Positions 25,396 to 35,477 of a stretch of DNA of 64,000 nucleotides are shown here, in pieces (the stretch's first letter is position 1; each line of letters opens with the position of its first letter). The position numbers and the translations under genes were made by a program. Below the pieces are notes generated by a model that saw only the letters and a program-made list of their open reading frames with translations, did not search any database and had not been told where the DNA came from. This stretch comes from Anaerolinea sp. (GTDB lineage Bacteria > Chloroflexota > Anaerolineae > Anaerolineales > Anaerolineaceae), in assembly GCA_029975055.1 (NCBI GenBank), contig JARKPU010000074.1:274458-338457 (forward strand), written 5' to 3'.

Positions 25396-26517
25396 TTATA
25401 CGCTCGCTACCGTGGATACCAAACCGTTGCGGGTGAGGGTGAAGCGCTGCTTGAAGGACCCGCGCTCGAGGGTGTGGGTGACGCTCTTGACGTAATACAG
25501 CCCGTCGAAGAGCGTGCCCGCGCCGCGCAGACCCACCAAACCGCGCGAACGCAGCACGTGCCCGTAGCGCACCACATCCAGGCTGCCCGTGGCCGAAACG
25601 GCCTCGCTCATCCGCGAGCGGCGCGCCAGCCCAAAGAGCAGCGCCTGCACGGGGTTGGCCTTGGCCAGCCCGGTGATGGGCGTGACGCGCTTGGGGATGG
25701 GCGGCACCAGCCCGAGCGGCGGATTGATCAGGCTCACATCCGGCACCGGGATGGGGATGGGCACTTTGGTAAAGCTGTTTTGGATATACACCACGGGCAG
25801 TTCGGCCTGGCGATCGTCATAGGCAAAGTTGATCGACTCGACGTTGGTCTGCACATCGGCGTTCACATGGAGGGCAGGCTGGGCCGGGCCAACCTTGATA
25901 TCCGGCCCCCAATAGGCGTGGCTGACGCCCGGCAGCGGCCCCGGCTCGACGTAAAACACATAGCCCGCCTGCTCGGCCAGCTCGTTGATATAGGCCAGGT
26001 CGGTGCCGTTGTGCCGCGGAATGCGCTCGAGCGGGTTGGGCACGTCCAGAAAGGCCGTTGGGATGACCATCGGGACGATGCCAAAGACGGCATACTTGCC
26101 CAGGATGGCCAGCACGCGCAGCTCGGGGGGCATGGCGGGGTAGGGCAGGCCCGAAAAATCAACGAAGTTCATCACCCTTGAGAGGTCTTCTCCGGTGACG
26201 GTGAGGGTGGCTTTGCCATCGCCTCCGCCCGGGTTGAGCTGGTGATGGGTCATCACCCCGTCCATCAGCACTTCGGTCACGCCGTTCAGCGTCACCGCAA
26301 TGATCACCCGCACCAGCGGCACCGGCGAGCCGCCCGAAAGCAAAAAGAGCGCCGCGATGGGTGAATCGCGCTCGAGCTTGAAGGTGAGTTGAAACCCGCT
26401 TGGCTGCCCGGCGGCCGAGGTGACCTCCACCTTATCGAGCGCGTCGAGCACATCCTTGCCGACCGGGATAGGCACGGCAGGGCCGATCATCAGGCTGAGG
26501 TTCACGCCGTCAAGCAT
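25396..26517 (-). CDS. gpD-like hub protein (late control D / VgrG N-terminal domain)
   Basis: 373 residues from ATG 26517, overlapping the LysM gene by 8 bp. The pattern is that of phage late control gene D: VEVTSAAGQPSGFQLTFKLE at the N-terminus, VIIAVTLNGVTEVLMDGVMT near 85-105, TVTGEDLSRVMNF near 125, then an insertion domain and a C-terminal SHVLRSRGLVG-like strand region. In VgrG the same domains are fused to the spike; here they end before gpV. The trimer forms the hub that joins tube to spike. The LysM protein overlapping upstream is the usual adaptor partner. Confidence 0.85.
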   Translation of the reverse strand: MLDGVNLSLMIGPAVPIPVGKDVLDALDKVEVTSAAGQPSGFQLTFKLERDSPIAALFLLSGGSPVPLVRVIIAVTLNGVTEVLMDGVMTHHQLNPGGGDGKATLTVTGEDLSRVMNFVDFSGLPYPAMPPELRVLAILGKYAVFGIVPMVIPTAFLDVPNPLERIPRHNGTDLAYINELAEQAGYVFYVEPGPLPGVSHAYWGPDIKVGPAQPALHVNADVQTNVESINFAYDDRQAELPVVYIQNSFTKVPIPIPVPDVSLINPPLGLVPPIPKRVTPITGLAKANPVQALLFGLARRSRMSEAVSATGSLDVVRYGHVLRSRGLVGLRGAGTLFDGLYYVKSVTHTLERGSFKQRFTLTRNGLVSTVASV

Positions 26518-26869
26518 CCTGGCTCCCGTTCATGCCTTCCGGCAGGGCAATGCGCAGGCGCTCGCCGGGGCGGCCCTCGGCCTCGAGCGGGTGAAGCACG
26601 TTGTTGGCGTCGAGGATGCGCCAGGCCAGCTCGGGGTCGCCCAGGTACTGCGCCGCGAGGTTGTCGATGCGGTCGCCCTCGCGCAGGGTGTGCTCCACCA
26701 GGGTGGGCAGCCGGTCGGCCTGCGGCAGAAAGCGCCGCTTCAGGTAGGGCAGCTTGCGCCCGTCGGGCTGTTCGAGCAGGCCGCGCTCCACCAGGTGATA
26801 GCGGCTGTTGGGCGGGAAGAGGTTTGTGTCGCCCAGCAGCTTGAGCAGAGCTTCGAGGGGGTCGCTCAT
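26510..26869 (-). CDS. LysM-domain hub adaptor
   Basis: 119 residues from ATG 26869, which overlaps the CIS-tube stop by 4 bp; the longer upstream frame is antisense-like shadow of that gene. A LysM fold is seen at about 58-112: VEHTLREGDRIDNLAAQYLG and ILDANNVLHPLEAEGRPGER. In contractile systems (T4 gp53, Afp7/Pvc7) LysM adaptors bind the hub and baseplate and do not bind peptidoglycan. The N-terminal 50 residues (LLKLLGDTNLFPPNSRYHLV, LKRRFLPQ) form the extension typical of these adaptors. It ends overlapping the gpD-like gene by 8 bp. Confidence 0.82.
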   Translation of the reverse strand: MSDPLEALLKLLGDTNLFPPNSRYHLVERGLLEQPDGRKLPYLKRRFLPQADRLPTLVEHTLREGDRIDNLAAQYLGDPELAWRILDANNVLHPLEAEGRPGERLRIALPEGMNGSQDA

Positions 26870-27510
26870 GGAATGCCTCCAATCCCGAGCATGTCGAAAT
26901 TGCCGCTTTCGAGCATGCGGGCCAATTCTTCCTTCTTTTGCTGGTACACCATATAGAGCGTGCCGCCTTTGTGGCCAAAGCCCAGGTCTGAGACGGTGAG
27001 CACGCGCATCTCGATGCGCACCCTGGCGCGGATGGGGTTGAGCTGCGTGTCGAAGGCCTCTTCGACGATGTTCAGGCCCGTCAGGCGCACCGGGATAATG
27101 CGGTTCTTGCTCCACACAAAGAGCACCAGGGCGGCCTGCAAGGGGATGATGTTCAGCACGCCGCGCTGGGCCAGGCGCTCGTTCTCGATCAACTGCCCGC
27201 TCGAAGGGTAGAGGATCTCTTCCAGCGCCGAGAGGATGGGCAAAACCGTCAGCCCGGGGCCGCCGGAAAAGCGGGAGGGCTGCTCGAGGCGGTCGGATGC
27301 ATCCACCTCGGCCTCCAGTTGAATGGTCTCCACCGGCGGGCCCTTATAGCGCACAGCCGAGTTTTCGGCGGCGGCCTGCGGCGAGAGCGAGCGGCTGAGG
27401 CTGTCGGGGTTATATTGCAGGATGATGATGCGCCGCACGGCCGAGGTGGCCGGGTCGATCAGCACCAGGCCGCCTTTGATCAATCGGGGAGAGAGCGGAG
27501 AAGTTGCCAT
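26866..27510 (-). CDS. CIS tube/adaptor protein (contractile injection system tube N-terminal family)
   Basis: 214 residues from ATG 27510, one base after the HEXXH gene. RRIIILQYNPDSLSRSLSPQ near 26-45 is the pattern I associate with the CIS_tube N-terminal domain found in the hub-proximal adaptor, followed by ETIQLEAEVDASDRLEQP, a Pro/Gly linker and NIIPLQAALVLFVWSKNRII. In several systems this domain is fused to LysM; here the LysM is a separate gene overlapping by 4 bp. It probably forms the last ring between tube and hub. Function by analogy to Afp7/Pvc7. Confidence 0.78.
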   Translation of the reverse strand: MATSPLSPRLIKGGLVLIDPATSAVRRIIILQYNPDSLSRSLSPQAAAENSAVRYKGPPVETIQLEAEVDASDRLEQPSRFSGGPGLTVLPILSALEEILYPSSGQLIENERLAQRGVLNIIPLQAALVLFVWSKNRIIPVRLTGLNIVEEAFDTQLNPIRARVRIEMRVLTVSDLGFGHKGGTLYMVYQQKKEELARMLESGNFDMLGIGGIP

Positions 27511-27511
27511 G

Positions 27512-29116
27512 TCAGTTGGTCATTTCTGCGTCGCCGCTGATGTTCCACACCACGCCGAGGATATTGCCTGTGGACGGGTCAACGTTCACGCCGGCCATGT
27601 CGGTGCCGTTATCCACAAACGCCTCGGCGGTGCGCGAGCGGGCCTCATCCACCAGCTTGTGCGAGGCCATCCCGTTGGCGATCTCCGTCCACCAGGTCTG
27701 GATCAGGTTGGCAAAATCCTCGGCCGTGCCGGGCGAATAGACCTTGCTTTCGGATTTCCGCTGCGGGTCGAGGGCGCGCATCATCTTGCGATAGTTGCCG
27801 CGGTGCGAGTGATCGGCATGCCGGTACTCGTGCGACTGCGTGCCGGAAAGGATGGCAGCCCCGTTGAGCAGCGGGAAGGGGTCCCAGCTGCCGCGCTGGG
27901 TGATGGCAGGTGCGGGGAGGGGGTCGGTGGCCGAGAGGTGCAGCGCGGCGCGGATGTGCGGGTCGGCGGCAGCCGAGATGGTGATGTTCGAGTCGCGCGC
28001 GTTCGTGTCTAGGCTCCATTCGGCATCCGGCACGGTGTAGGTGTTCCCGCCCTGCGCGTAACGGATGGTGATGAAACGCTGACGCTTGTAAAAAGCTTCC
28101 CACTGCGGCACAGAAAAATCGCGCGTGTTGCCGCCGGTGATCGAGAAGGTCACCGCCGGGTCGCTGACGCGCACGCGCGCGCCCGTGGGCGGAACGAGGA
28201 AGAGCAGCCCCGCTGCCTGGTGGAAGCGGCGGAAGGCGCTGGCGGGGTTGGTCAGGTCGGGGTGAATGCGCGGCTGCGAAATATAGCTGCCCGCCGTCAG
28301 GCTGGCGGCGAAAGTGAAGTCCTTGTTGGGGCCCGAGGCAATGGCGCTGGCGGTCACGCGCGGCAGGGTGGTGCCATCCACCTGGTGCACGCCCAGCTGC
28401 GAGAAGATGCGCGGCGGCGAGGGCTGCCCGCTGAAAGGCGCTTCGGCGCGCTCGGTGATGGACGATTCCCACGGCGTCCCCGTCCGGTCGTTCACGGTGA
28501 TGGCCTGCCTCAGGTGCTGTTCGGCGCCCTGCGTTGCTCCCTGGTCGATGCGGTACGTCAGGTCGAGTGTGCCCGAAACGGCCATCACCCCCGACCAGCT
28601 GCTGTTGAAGTTTGGGTCGCCGGCGGGCCGGTTCACCACATCCGAGCCTGCCGTGTAGCTCCAGCCGACCACCGTCAGCGTGGAGCCCGCCGAGGGGGTG
28701 AAGTTGATCGTAGCGGTGAGCGTGGTGCCGCGCACCAGCGTCGTCGCGGGCGCAAAGGTGAGCGTGGGGGCCGCCGGAGGCTGCTGCTGAGGGGTCTGCG
28801 CAGGCACGGCCCCGCCGCCTTCGCCTTCCACCGGCGTAGCGGCGGGGGGCACCTCGGTCGGCACGGGCTGAGGCACCGGGCTGCTGCCGGTCTCTTCCAT
28901 GGTGACGGCAGGCGTCGGGCCGGTTTGCGGCACGATGGCAACGTCGCCCGCCTCGCCCGCCGAGCGCCCCTCGGGGCTGCGCGGCAGGATGCGCACCTGC
29001 CGGAAGGCATGCACCGGCGGAGCAGACTCATGCGCGGCCCGTTCGGGCGGCAGCGCCATGGCGCGCCGGGGGCTTTCCGGTTCAGAGCGGGTGAGCAGGG
29101 CGTTTTTTGGGCTCAT
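27512..29116 (-). CDS. HEXXH-motif protein of the injection locus, candidate cargo/metalloprotease
   Basis: 534 residues from ATG 29116, overlapping the papain-like gene by 4 bp. The N-terminal 115 residues are low-complexity and Pro/Gln-rich (TEVPPAATPVEGEGGGAVP, TPQQQPPAAP), a possible loading or linker segment. The middle is beta-rich, with immunoglobulin-like spacing (GTLDLTYRIDQGA, GGNTYTVPDAEWSL). HEYRHADHSH at 429-438 supplies a HEXXH zinc site, with acidic residues downstream (LVDEARSRTAEAF near 489) that could give a third ligand. There is no signal peptide. It is not the DUF4157 core domain. Position among hub genes suggests a particle component or a cargo loaded in the tube; function is inferred. 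Confidence 0.65.
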   Translation of the reverse strand: MSPKNALLTRSEPESPRRAMALPPERAAHESAPPVHAFRQVRILPRSPEGRSAGEAGDVAIVPQTGPTPAVTMEETGSSPVPQPVPTEVPPAATPVEGEGGGAVPAQTPQQQPPAAPTLTFAPATTLVRGTTLTATINFTPSAGSTLTVVGWSYTAGSDVVNRPAGDPNFNSSWSGVMAVSGTLDLTYRIDQGATQGAEQHLRQAITVNDRTGTPWESSITERAEAPFSGQPSPPRIFSQLGVHQVDGTTLPRVTASAIASGPNKDFTFAASLTAGSYISQPRIHPDLTNPASAFRRFHQAAGLLFLVPPTGARVRVSDPAVTFSITGGNTRDFSVPQWEAFYKRQRFITIRYAQGGNTYTVPDAEWSLDTNARDSNITISAAADPHIRAALHLSATDPLPAPAITQRGSWDPFPLLNGAAILSGTQSHEYRHADHSHRGNYRKMMRALDPQRKSESKVYSPGTAEDFANLIQTWWTEIANGMASHKLVDEARSRTAEAFVDNGTDMAGVNVDPSTGNILGVVWNISGDAEMTN

Positions 29117-29970
29117 TGGAACAGCGCCGATGAGACAAACCCGGCATCCACCATCGACCAAAAGTCCGCCGCCAGCCCGGCCTCGATGTAATCATAAGGC
29201 AGCCAGCCGTAGCCGCCCTCGCCCCACTCGGCGCCCCACGAATTGCGGATGAGCAGCGCGCCCTTCGACTTGCCGATCTTCTTCTGGTCGTCAAAGCCCA
29301 CCGTGAGGACGGCATGCCCCCCCAGCAGGCTGTCGCCCTCGTGCGGGAAGGGAATCTCACCCTTGCCGTCGCCGGCAGGCGGCATGGAGGTGTACACCGA
29401 GAAGCCGAACATGGTCGGCAGCCCGGCCATCAGGTACCGCCTCGTTTGGAGGAGCACATCCTTAGGCTTCGAGCCGGGCGGGTCGAGGCGGTAGTAGCGG
29501 ATGGCCTTGTAGTTGGAAGCAAACGCATAACAGAACGGCGGGGGCTCGTTCTCGAAATCGGCAATTTTATACTGCCAGTAGCGTTCGGGGGGCACGCCGA
29601 AGAGCACCAGCGCGCGCATGGTGGAGCGCAGGTAAGCCCCCGTGTCGCCCGTCCACTCGAGCAGGTTGCGCGTCACCTTATACAGGAAGAGGCGCGAGGC
29701 ATCCAGGTACTCGCCCTTGGTGCGCTTCTGGTAATATTCCACCATGCCGATGGCCGCATGCGCGGTGCAAGCGCCCAGGCTGCCCTGGTTTTCCACCGGC
29801 GAGCACCACTGGCGCAGGTCCACTTTCCCCACCCCGCGCGCAGCCATTGCTTTGCCGAGCGGCTCGGAATGCTCGAGGATATCCTGCACTTCCTTGTGCT
29901 CGGGGGTGTAATCGCGGTAGTCCGGCAGGTCGCGCTGCCAGCCCAGGCCGTTGACGTGAACATCAATCAT
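29113..29970 (-). CDS. Papain-like (C1) cysteine peptidase of the injection locus
   Basis: 285 residues from ATG 29970, overlapping the 98-residue gene by 8 bp. All papain-type residues are present in order: oxyanion Gln62 and nucleophile Cys68 in VENQGSLGACTAHA, His219 in LLGGHAVLTVGFDD, Asn243 in RNSWGAEWGEGGYGWLPYDY. There is no signal peptide and almost no pro-segment (about 45 residues), so the enzyme would be active or be held in the cytoplasm or inside the particle. Papain-like proteins are seen in some other contractile systems. It may mature a particle part (for example the next HEXXH protein) or be delivered as an effector. The choice cannot be made from sequence. Confidence 0.85.
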   Translation of the reverse strand: MIDVHVNGLGWQRDLPDYRDYTPEHKEVQDILEHSEPLGKAMAARGVGKVDLRQWCSPVENQGSLGACTAHAAIGMVEYYQKRTKGEYLDASRLFLYKVTRNLLEWTGDTGAYLRSTMRALVLFGVPPERYWQYKIADFENEPPPFCYAFASNYKAIRYYRLDPPGSKPKDVLLQTRRYLMAGLPTMFGFSVYTSMPPAGDGKGEIPFPHEGDSLLGGHAVLTVGFDDQKKIGKSKGALLIRNSWGAEWGEGGYGWLPYDYIEAGLAADFWSMVDAGFVSSALFQ

Positions 29971-30255
29971 GTTGGTTTCCTCGCAGTGCTTTGACGATGG
30001 AATGAAACAGCGACCGGGCGATCTGCGCGCCGATCGAGGCGGGAGCCGCCCCGCGCGCAAGCTTGAGGCTGCCCCCATCCAGGCGCGGCAGGTCCAGGCG
30101 GCCATCCTGGGCGGGCGGCAGGCCTTCGGTTTCGATCAGGCGCGCCAGCTCGCTCTGAAAGGCCGCGGTGATGCGGTAGCGGTCGGCAGGGTCGAAGCCG
30201 TCGAGCGAGAGGCTCTCGATTTCCACTTCGACCGGTGTGCGTCCGTCTGAGGTGA

Positions 30256-30259
<4 letters not shown>
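29963..30259 (-). CDS. Small protein of the injection locus
   Basis: 98 residues from ATG 30259, overlapping the ATPase stop by 4 bp and the peptidase start by 8 bp. It begins with a short beta segment (VEVEIESLSLDGFDP) followed by helices (YRITAAFQSELARLIETEGLPP, split; SIGAQIARSLFHSIVKAL). The size, place between the AAA ATPase and the tail proteins, and charge pattern fit the small conserved proteins seen in many such loci. It could be a chaperone or an assembly factor for the ATPase or the peptidase. I do not recognise a named domain. Confidence 0.7.
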
Positions 30260-32192
<1,933 letters not shown>

Positions 32193-32196
<4 letters not shown>

Positions 32197-33464
32197 GGAA
32201 TCACCACCTTGGGGCCGGTCATCTGCCCAAAGGTCGGGCTGACGGGGTTGAGGTCGATCAGCGGGCTTTCAGCGCCATCCACCTGCAGGCGCACGTAGTA
32301 TTCACCGGCGGGAACCTTCTCGGCCTTGATCGCCGCCGAGGGCGAATCGGCGGCCAGCGGCGGGATGCTGAAGGCAAACTCGCCCGCCCCGGCGGTGCGG
32401 TTGAGCAGCAGCGCCACCCGCTGACCTTCGCGCAGCTGCGGCTGGGCGGTGATGGTGAGGGTAAAGCTGAACAGCCCTCCGCTGGCGGCGACGCCCGATT
32501 TGACGATGCCGCCGATCACCGGCTGAAGCACCACCCCGACGACGTTGGATTCAAAACCGCGGTGCTCGGCGGGCGGCGAGCCCATCAGCAGCTTGTGAAC
32601 CACCTGCAGCCCGTTCAACCCGGCCTTCAACCCGGCGGGCAGCGCGGCCTGGATGCGCGTGGGGGTCACCTGGCCTGAGGGCGGGGAGGCTTCCAGGCCG
32701 CCCATGACGATGCGCGTCACCTCGCCGCGCAGGTTCTGGCCTTCGATGACCAGCTCAGCCCCGGCCACCAGCGGCATGCCTTCGCCGAGCAGCGAATAGA
32801 CCTTCTCGACCAGCGGCTCGGCAAAGGGCCGCACGTAGAGCAGCGGCTCGCGCACCGGCAGGGAGGGTTTGGGGGTCAGGTCTGCCGGTTCGATAATCAC
32901 CACCGCCGCGCGGTACACCACACCCAGGCTGGCGGGGGTTTGCGCATAGAGCGACCACAGACGGGTCAACTCATCCTGGCTGACCGATTCAAGGATAAAG
33001 CGCACCTGCTCGGCCTGACCGGGCAAGTCCGACTGGCCCAAAAAGTGGCGCGGGTCGCTATCGGGGGCCGAGGCAGCCGGGGTGATCACATTGTCCTTAA
33101 TCTCCTTCGAAGTGAGCAGCGGGCGGGCGTTGAGGTTGCTCACCACCGCCCCAAGCAGGCGCTGCGGCTCGAGGGTTTTATCCTCTCCGTGGAAGGTGAT
33201 CAGGTAATGCAGGTCAAGCACCACCTGCGGCTTTTGGCGCAGCGAGCCATCGGAGCGGCGCGCGGGCAGGTCGGCGTTGCGATATTGCGGGTTGGCCGTC
33301 ACCTGGTAGAGGAAGATGTTGACGCCCTTCTTCTTATCCTTCTCGCGCTGGTCGGGGCGGTCGGTGGTGACGAAGGCATTGCTCACGCCCGAGGCAGCCG
33401 CAGCCCGGATAAGGCGCTGCTGGAGGGCGGCGGTGACCGTGGCGACGGCCAGGTGGTTGCTCAT
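32193..33464 (-). CDS. Tube terminator/cap protein (DUF4255, Pvc16-like)
   Basis: 423 residues from ATG 33464. The N-terminal 180 residues follow the Pvc16/DUF4255 pattern: MSNHLAVATVTAALQQRLIR, then KGVNIFLYQVTANPQYRNAD, SLRQKPQVVLDLHYLITFHG and LEPQRLLGAVVSNLNARPLL. The C-terminal 230 residues contain two beta-sandwich (IPT/TIG-like) repeats with VIEGQNLRGEVTRIVMGG and a strand-rich end (VPAGEYYVRLQVDG). Afp16/Pvc16 caps the distal end of the tube and sheath and fixes particle length. The extra Ig-like domains make this longer than Pvc16 and may decorate the cap. Confidence 0.85.
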
Positions 33465-34210
33465 TGGTTTTCCTCGTTGAGGCGGCGCAGGTATTCATCC
33501 AGGCTCAGGCCCGGGCGCGGCTGGGTGTGCGGGGCCGATGGGGGCTGCGGGGCGGGCTGGGCGGCATGAACCTCCACCCGCCCAATGGTGATGCGCACCG
33601 GCGCGGGCGAAGGCCCTTCGCCAGGAGCGGCGCCCGTGCCCTGCGGCTGCGGCCCTTGCGCGGGCCGGGTGAGCAGGCGCGCCGGAGGCGGCTGGGGCGG
33701 CAGGAGCAGCGCCTCGGGGGGCGGTTCGGCGGGCGGCTGCGGCGCGCGCTCCACGGCAGTCGCCGGGGCAGGCGCCTGGGCCGCCGGGCGGCGGCGTGGA
33801 ACCGCCTCGGTGGAAGGCTCGTCCATGGCCGAGACGGGGTGGCGGATCGTCACCTGGGGCGTCGGGGCTTCGGCAGGGGGCAGGGCACGGGCAGGCGGCT
33901 CCGGCGGCAGAACCGGCGGAATGGCCCGGGTCTGCGCGATTGGCACAGGGCCTTCACCCGGGCGCACCTGCGGAGGGTTACCCGGCACAGGCGGGGAGGC
34001 CTTAACCTGCGCCTGCGAAGCGCGTTGGGCCGGTCCTTCAGGCGCAGCCGCGGCTGGGCGGGCGGCGGGGGAGAGGGCGGCTTCTTCCACCAGCCCGGGG
34101 CCGGGCGCTCCGCCGAGGGGCGGCGCAAAGAGCGGCGGCACCAGCGGGCGCAGCGTGCCCGCTTCGCCGCGGGCGCGGCGGGCCAGGCGGGCCAAAAAGC
34201 CGGGGCTCAT
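33461..34210 (-). CDS. Proline/alanine-rich protein of the injection locus with C-terminal SLDEYLRR motif
   Basis: 249 residues from ATG 34210, overlapping on both sides by 4 bp. Residues 15-200 are disordered, Pro/Ala-rich. The C-terminus is different: VRITIGRVEVHAA near 205-217 and LSLDEYLRRLNEENQ at the very end, which look conserved and structured; I recall similar tails in other loci of this kind, but this is from memory. It could be a small linker that binds two partners, or a chaperone for the tube. It has too little helix to be an ordinary tape measure. Function unknown. Confidence 0.65.
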   Translation of the reverse strand: MSPGFLARLARRARGEAGTLRPLVPPLFAPPLGGAPGPGLVEEAALSPAARPAAAAPEGPAQRASQAQVKASPPVPGNPPQVRPGEGPVPIAQTRAIPPVLPPEPPARALPPAEAPTPQVTIRHPVSAMDEPSTEAVPRRRPAAQAPAPATAVERAPQPPAEPPPEALLLPPQPPPARLLTRPAQGPQPQGTGAAPGEGPSPAPVRITIGRVEVHAAQPAPQPPSAPHTQPRPGLSLDEYLRRLNEENQ

Positions 34211-34938
34211 CCTGCCATCTCCAGGTAGGCCTGGCGGCGCTGCGCCCCCAGGGCCAGGATCTCGCCCTCGCTCCAGCCATAGGCGGCAGCGAGGGTGTGG
34301 ACCTCAACCAGCAGGCGCCGAGCGCGCGCCGCCACCTGCGCCCAAAAGAAGCCCGGCACATCCAGGCTCTCCTGCCAGGCGTGCGCACAGGCGGGGCAGC
34401 TCAGGTTGAAAAGCAGTTCGGCCTGCGGGTCGCTTTCGGCGATGCGCTCTTCAAGCGCTTCAGCCACCGCTTCCGGCAGGTCGCCCGCGCCGACGGCCCG
34501 CCCGCCGCGCCGCGCGCCGAGAACGCAGCGCGTGAGGAGCAGCCTGCTTGCGCTGGTTTCATCGGGGGCCTGGGCCGCGGCAGCCAGGTCGAGGCTGTTG
34601 GGCGGGCGAAAGGTGATGCTGTAATCGCCGCTCTTGAGGATGTTCCCTCCCTCGCCTGCGGCCGGGGAGCCGCCCGCCAGCCCGGCGGTATCCACCGAAA
34701 ATTCGAGCTGTGCGCCGCAGGCCGGGCAGGCAGCGATTCCCTCCAGGCGCGCGCCAAAACAAAGCCGGTAGGCCTCCAGCAGCCGCGCGTCACGCTGCCC
34801 AAGGGGCAGCTCGGCCAGGCCGAGCCGGGTCTGGCCCGGTTCGAGCGCGAGCAGGAAGGTCAGGGCGCGGTCCACCGGATGCTGGACAATCCCGCTTTCC
34901 CATAATTCCAGCAGCTGCGCATCGGTGAAGGGGCGCAT
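34207..34938 (-). CDS. gp26-like baseplate/tail assembly protein with two Cys pairs
   Basis: 243 residues if ATG 34938 is used (AGGA six bases upstream); ATG 34944, two codons earlier, is the alternative. MRPFTDAQLLELWESG at the N-terminus and ALTFLLALEPGQTRLGLAELPLGQRD resemble the T4 gp26-like baseplate/chaperone family. Two CPAC motifs (ACPACGAQLEF near 72 and SCPACAHAWQESLD near 180) make a probable zinc site, as in several of these proteins. It follows the tube gene closely and precedes the Pro-rich gene by an overlap. In phage T4 the homologue acts in hub assembly; here it may serve as a chaperone for tube or baseplate parts. Confidence 0.65.
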   Translation of the reverse strand: MRPFTDAQLLELWESGIVQHPVDRALTFLLALEPGQTRLGLAELPLGQRDARLLEAYRLCFGARLEGIAACPACGAQLEFSVDTAGLAGGSPAAGEGGNILKSGDYSITFRPPNSLDLAAAAQAPDETSASRLLLTRCVLGARRGGRAVGAGDLPEAVAEALEERIAESDPQAELLFNLSCPACAHAWQESLDVPGFFWAQVAARARRLLVEVHTLAAAYGWSEGEILALGAQRRQAYLEMAG

Positions 34939-34946
34939 GCGCATTC

Positions 34947-35468
34947 CTACGGCTCGGTGAAGGTCGGTTCGGTCGGCTCAGAGACCTCGTAGTCGCGTTC
35001 CCAGCCTTCGTTTTCGAGCTTGATGTGCTGAATGGCGACGGCGTTGGCGTTGGCGTCCAGGTCGGGCAGGGCCTGGTATTCGGAGACCCAGCAGCGGTAG
35101 ACTTTGTAAGCCAGGACGAGCTGGCCCGCTTCGTTGTACATCTCGATGATGATATCCTTGCGGAAATCCTTGAGCGAGACCTCCGCTCCCAGGCCGGAAC
35201 CGAAATTCCAGACCTTGTTGGCCCACTGCTCGAACTCCACGTCGTGCGTCACCCCGCGCTCGAGGGTGATGGCCTCGTACTTGGTGCGCCCTGGCAATTT
35301 CCGCGAACTGCTTGGGTCACCGCCCTCGCGGTGCTCCACCACTTCGGTGGAGCGCTTGAGCGGGCTGACCTTGCTGATGCCCGCCACGTAACGCCCGTCC
35401 CATTTGACGCGGAACTTGAAGTTCTTATAAGGGTCGAAACGGTGGGTGTTGACGGAAAACTGTGCCAT
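34947..35468 (-). CDS. Inner tube protein (gp19-like, Afp1/Afp5-like)
   Basis: 173 residues from ATG 35468 with AGGAGGGCGC upstream. The tail-tube family pattern is clear: DPYKNFKFRVKWDGRYVAGISKVSPL at the N-terminus (split at about 12-37), TEVVEHREGGDPSSSRKLPG, KYEAITLERGVTHDVEFEQW, and the C-terminal VYRCWVSEYQALPDLDANAN. Hexameric rings of this protein form the tube that is driven out by the sheath. Only one tube gene is present, against two in Afp/Pvc, so the same protein, or the CIS_tube adaptor, must make the tube base. It is 9 bp after the sheath gene. Confidence 0.93.
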   Translation of the reverse strand: MAQFSVNTHRFDPYKNFKFRVKWDGRYVAGISKVSPLKRSTEVVEHREGGDPSSSRKLPGRTKYEAITLERGVTHDVEFEQWANKVWNFGSGLGAEVSLKDFRKDIIIEMYNEAGQLVLAYKVYRCWVSEYQALPDLDANANAVAIQHIKLENEGWERDYEVSEPTEPTFTEP

Positions 35469-35477
35469 TGCGCCCTC

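Noticed and set aside
27512..29116. DUF4157 eCIS core domain
   Set aside because: The protein has HEYRH but lacks the other pattern of DUF4157 that I know, and its N-terminus is Pro/Gln-rich.
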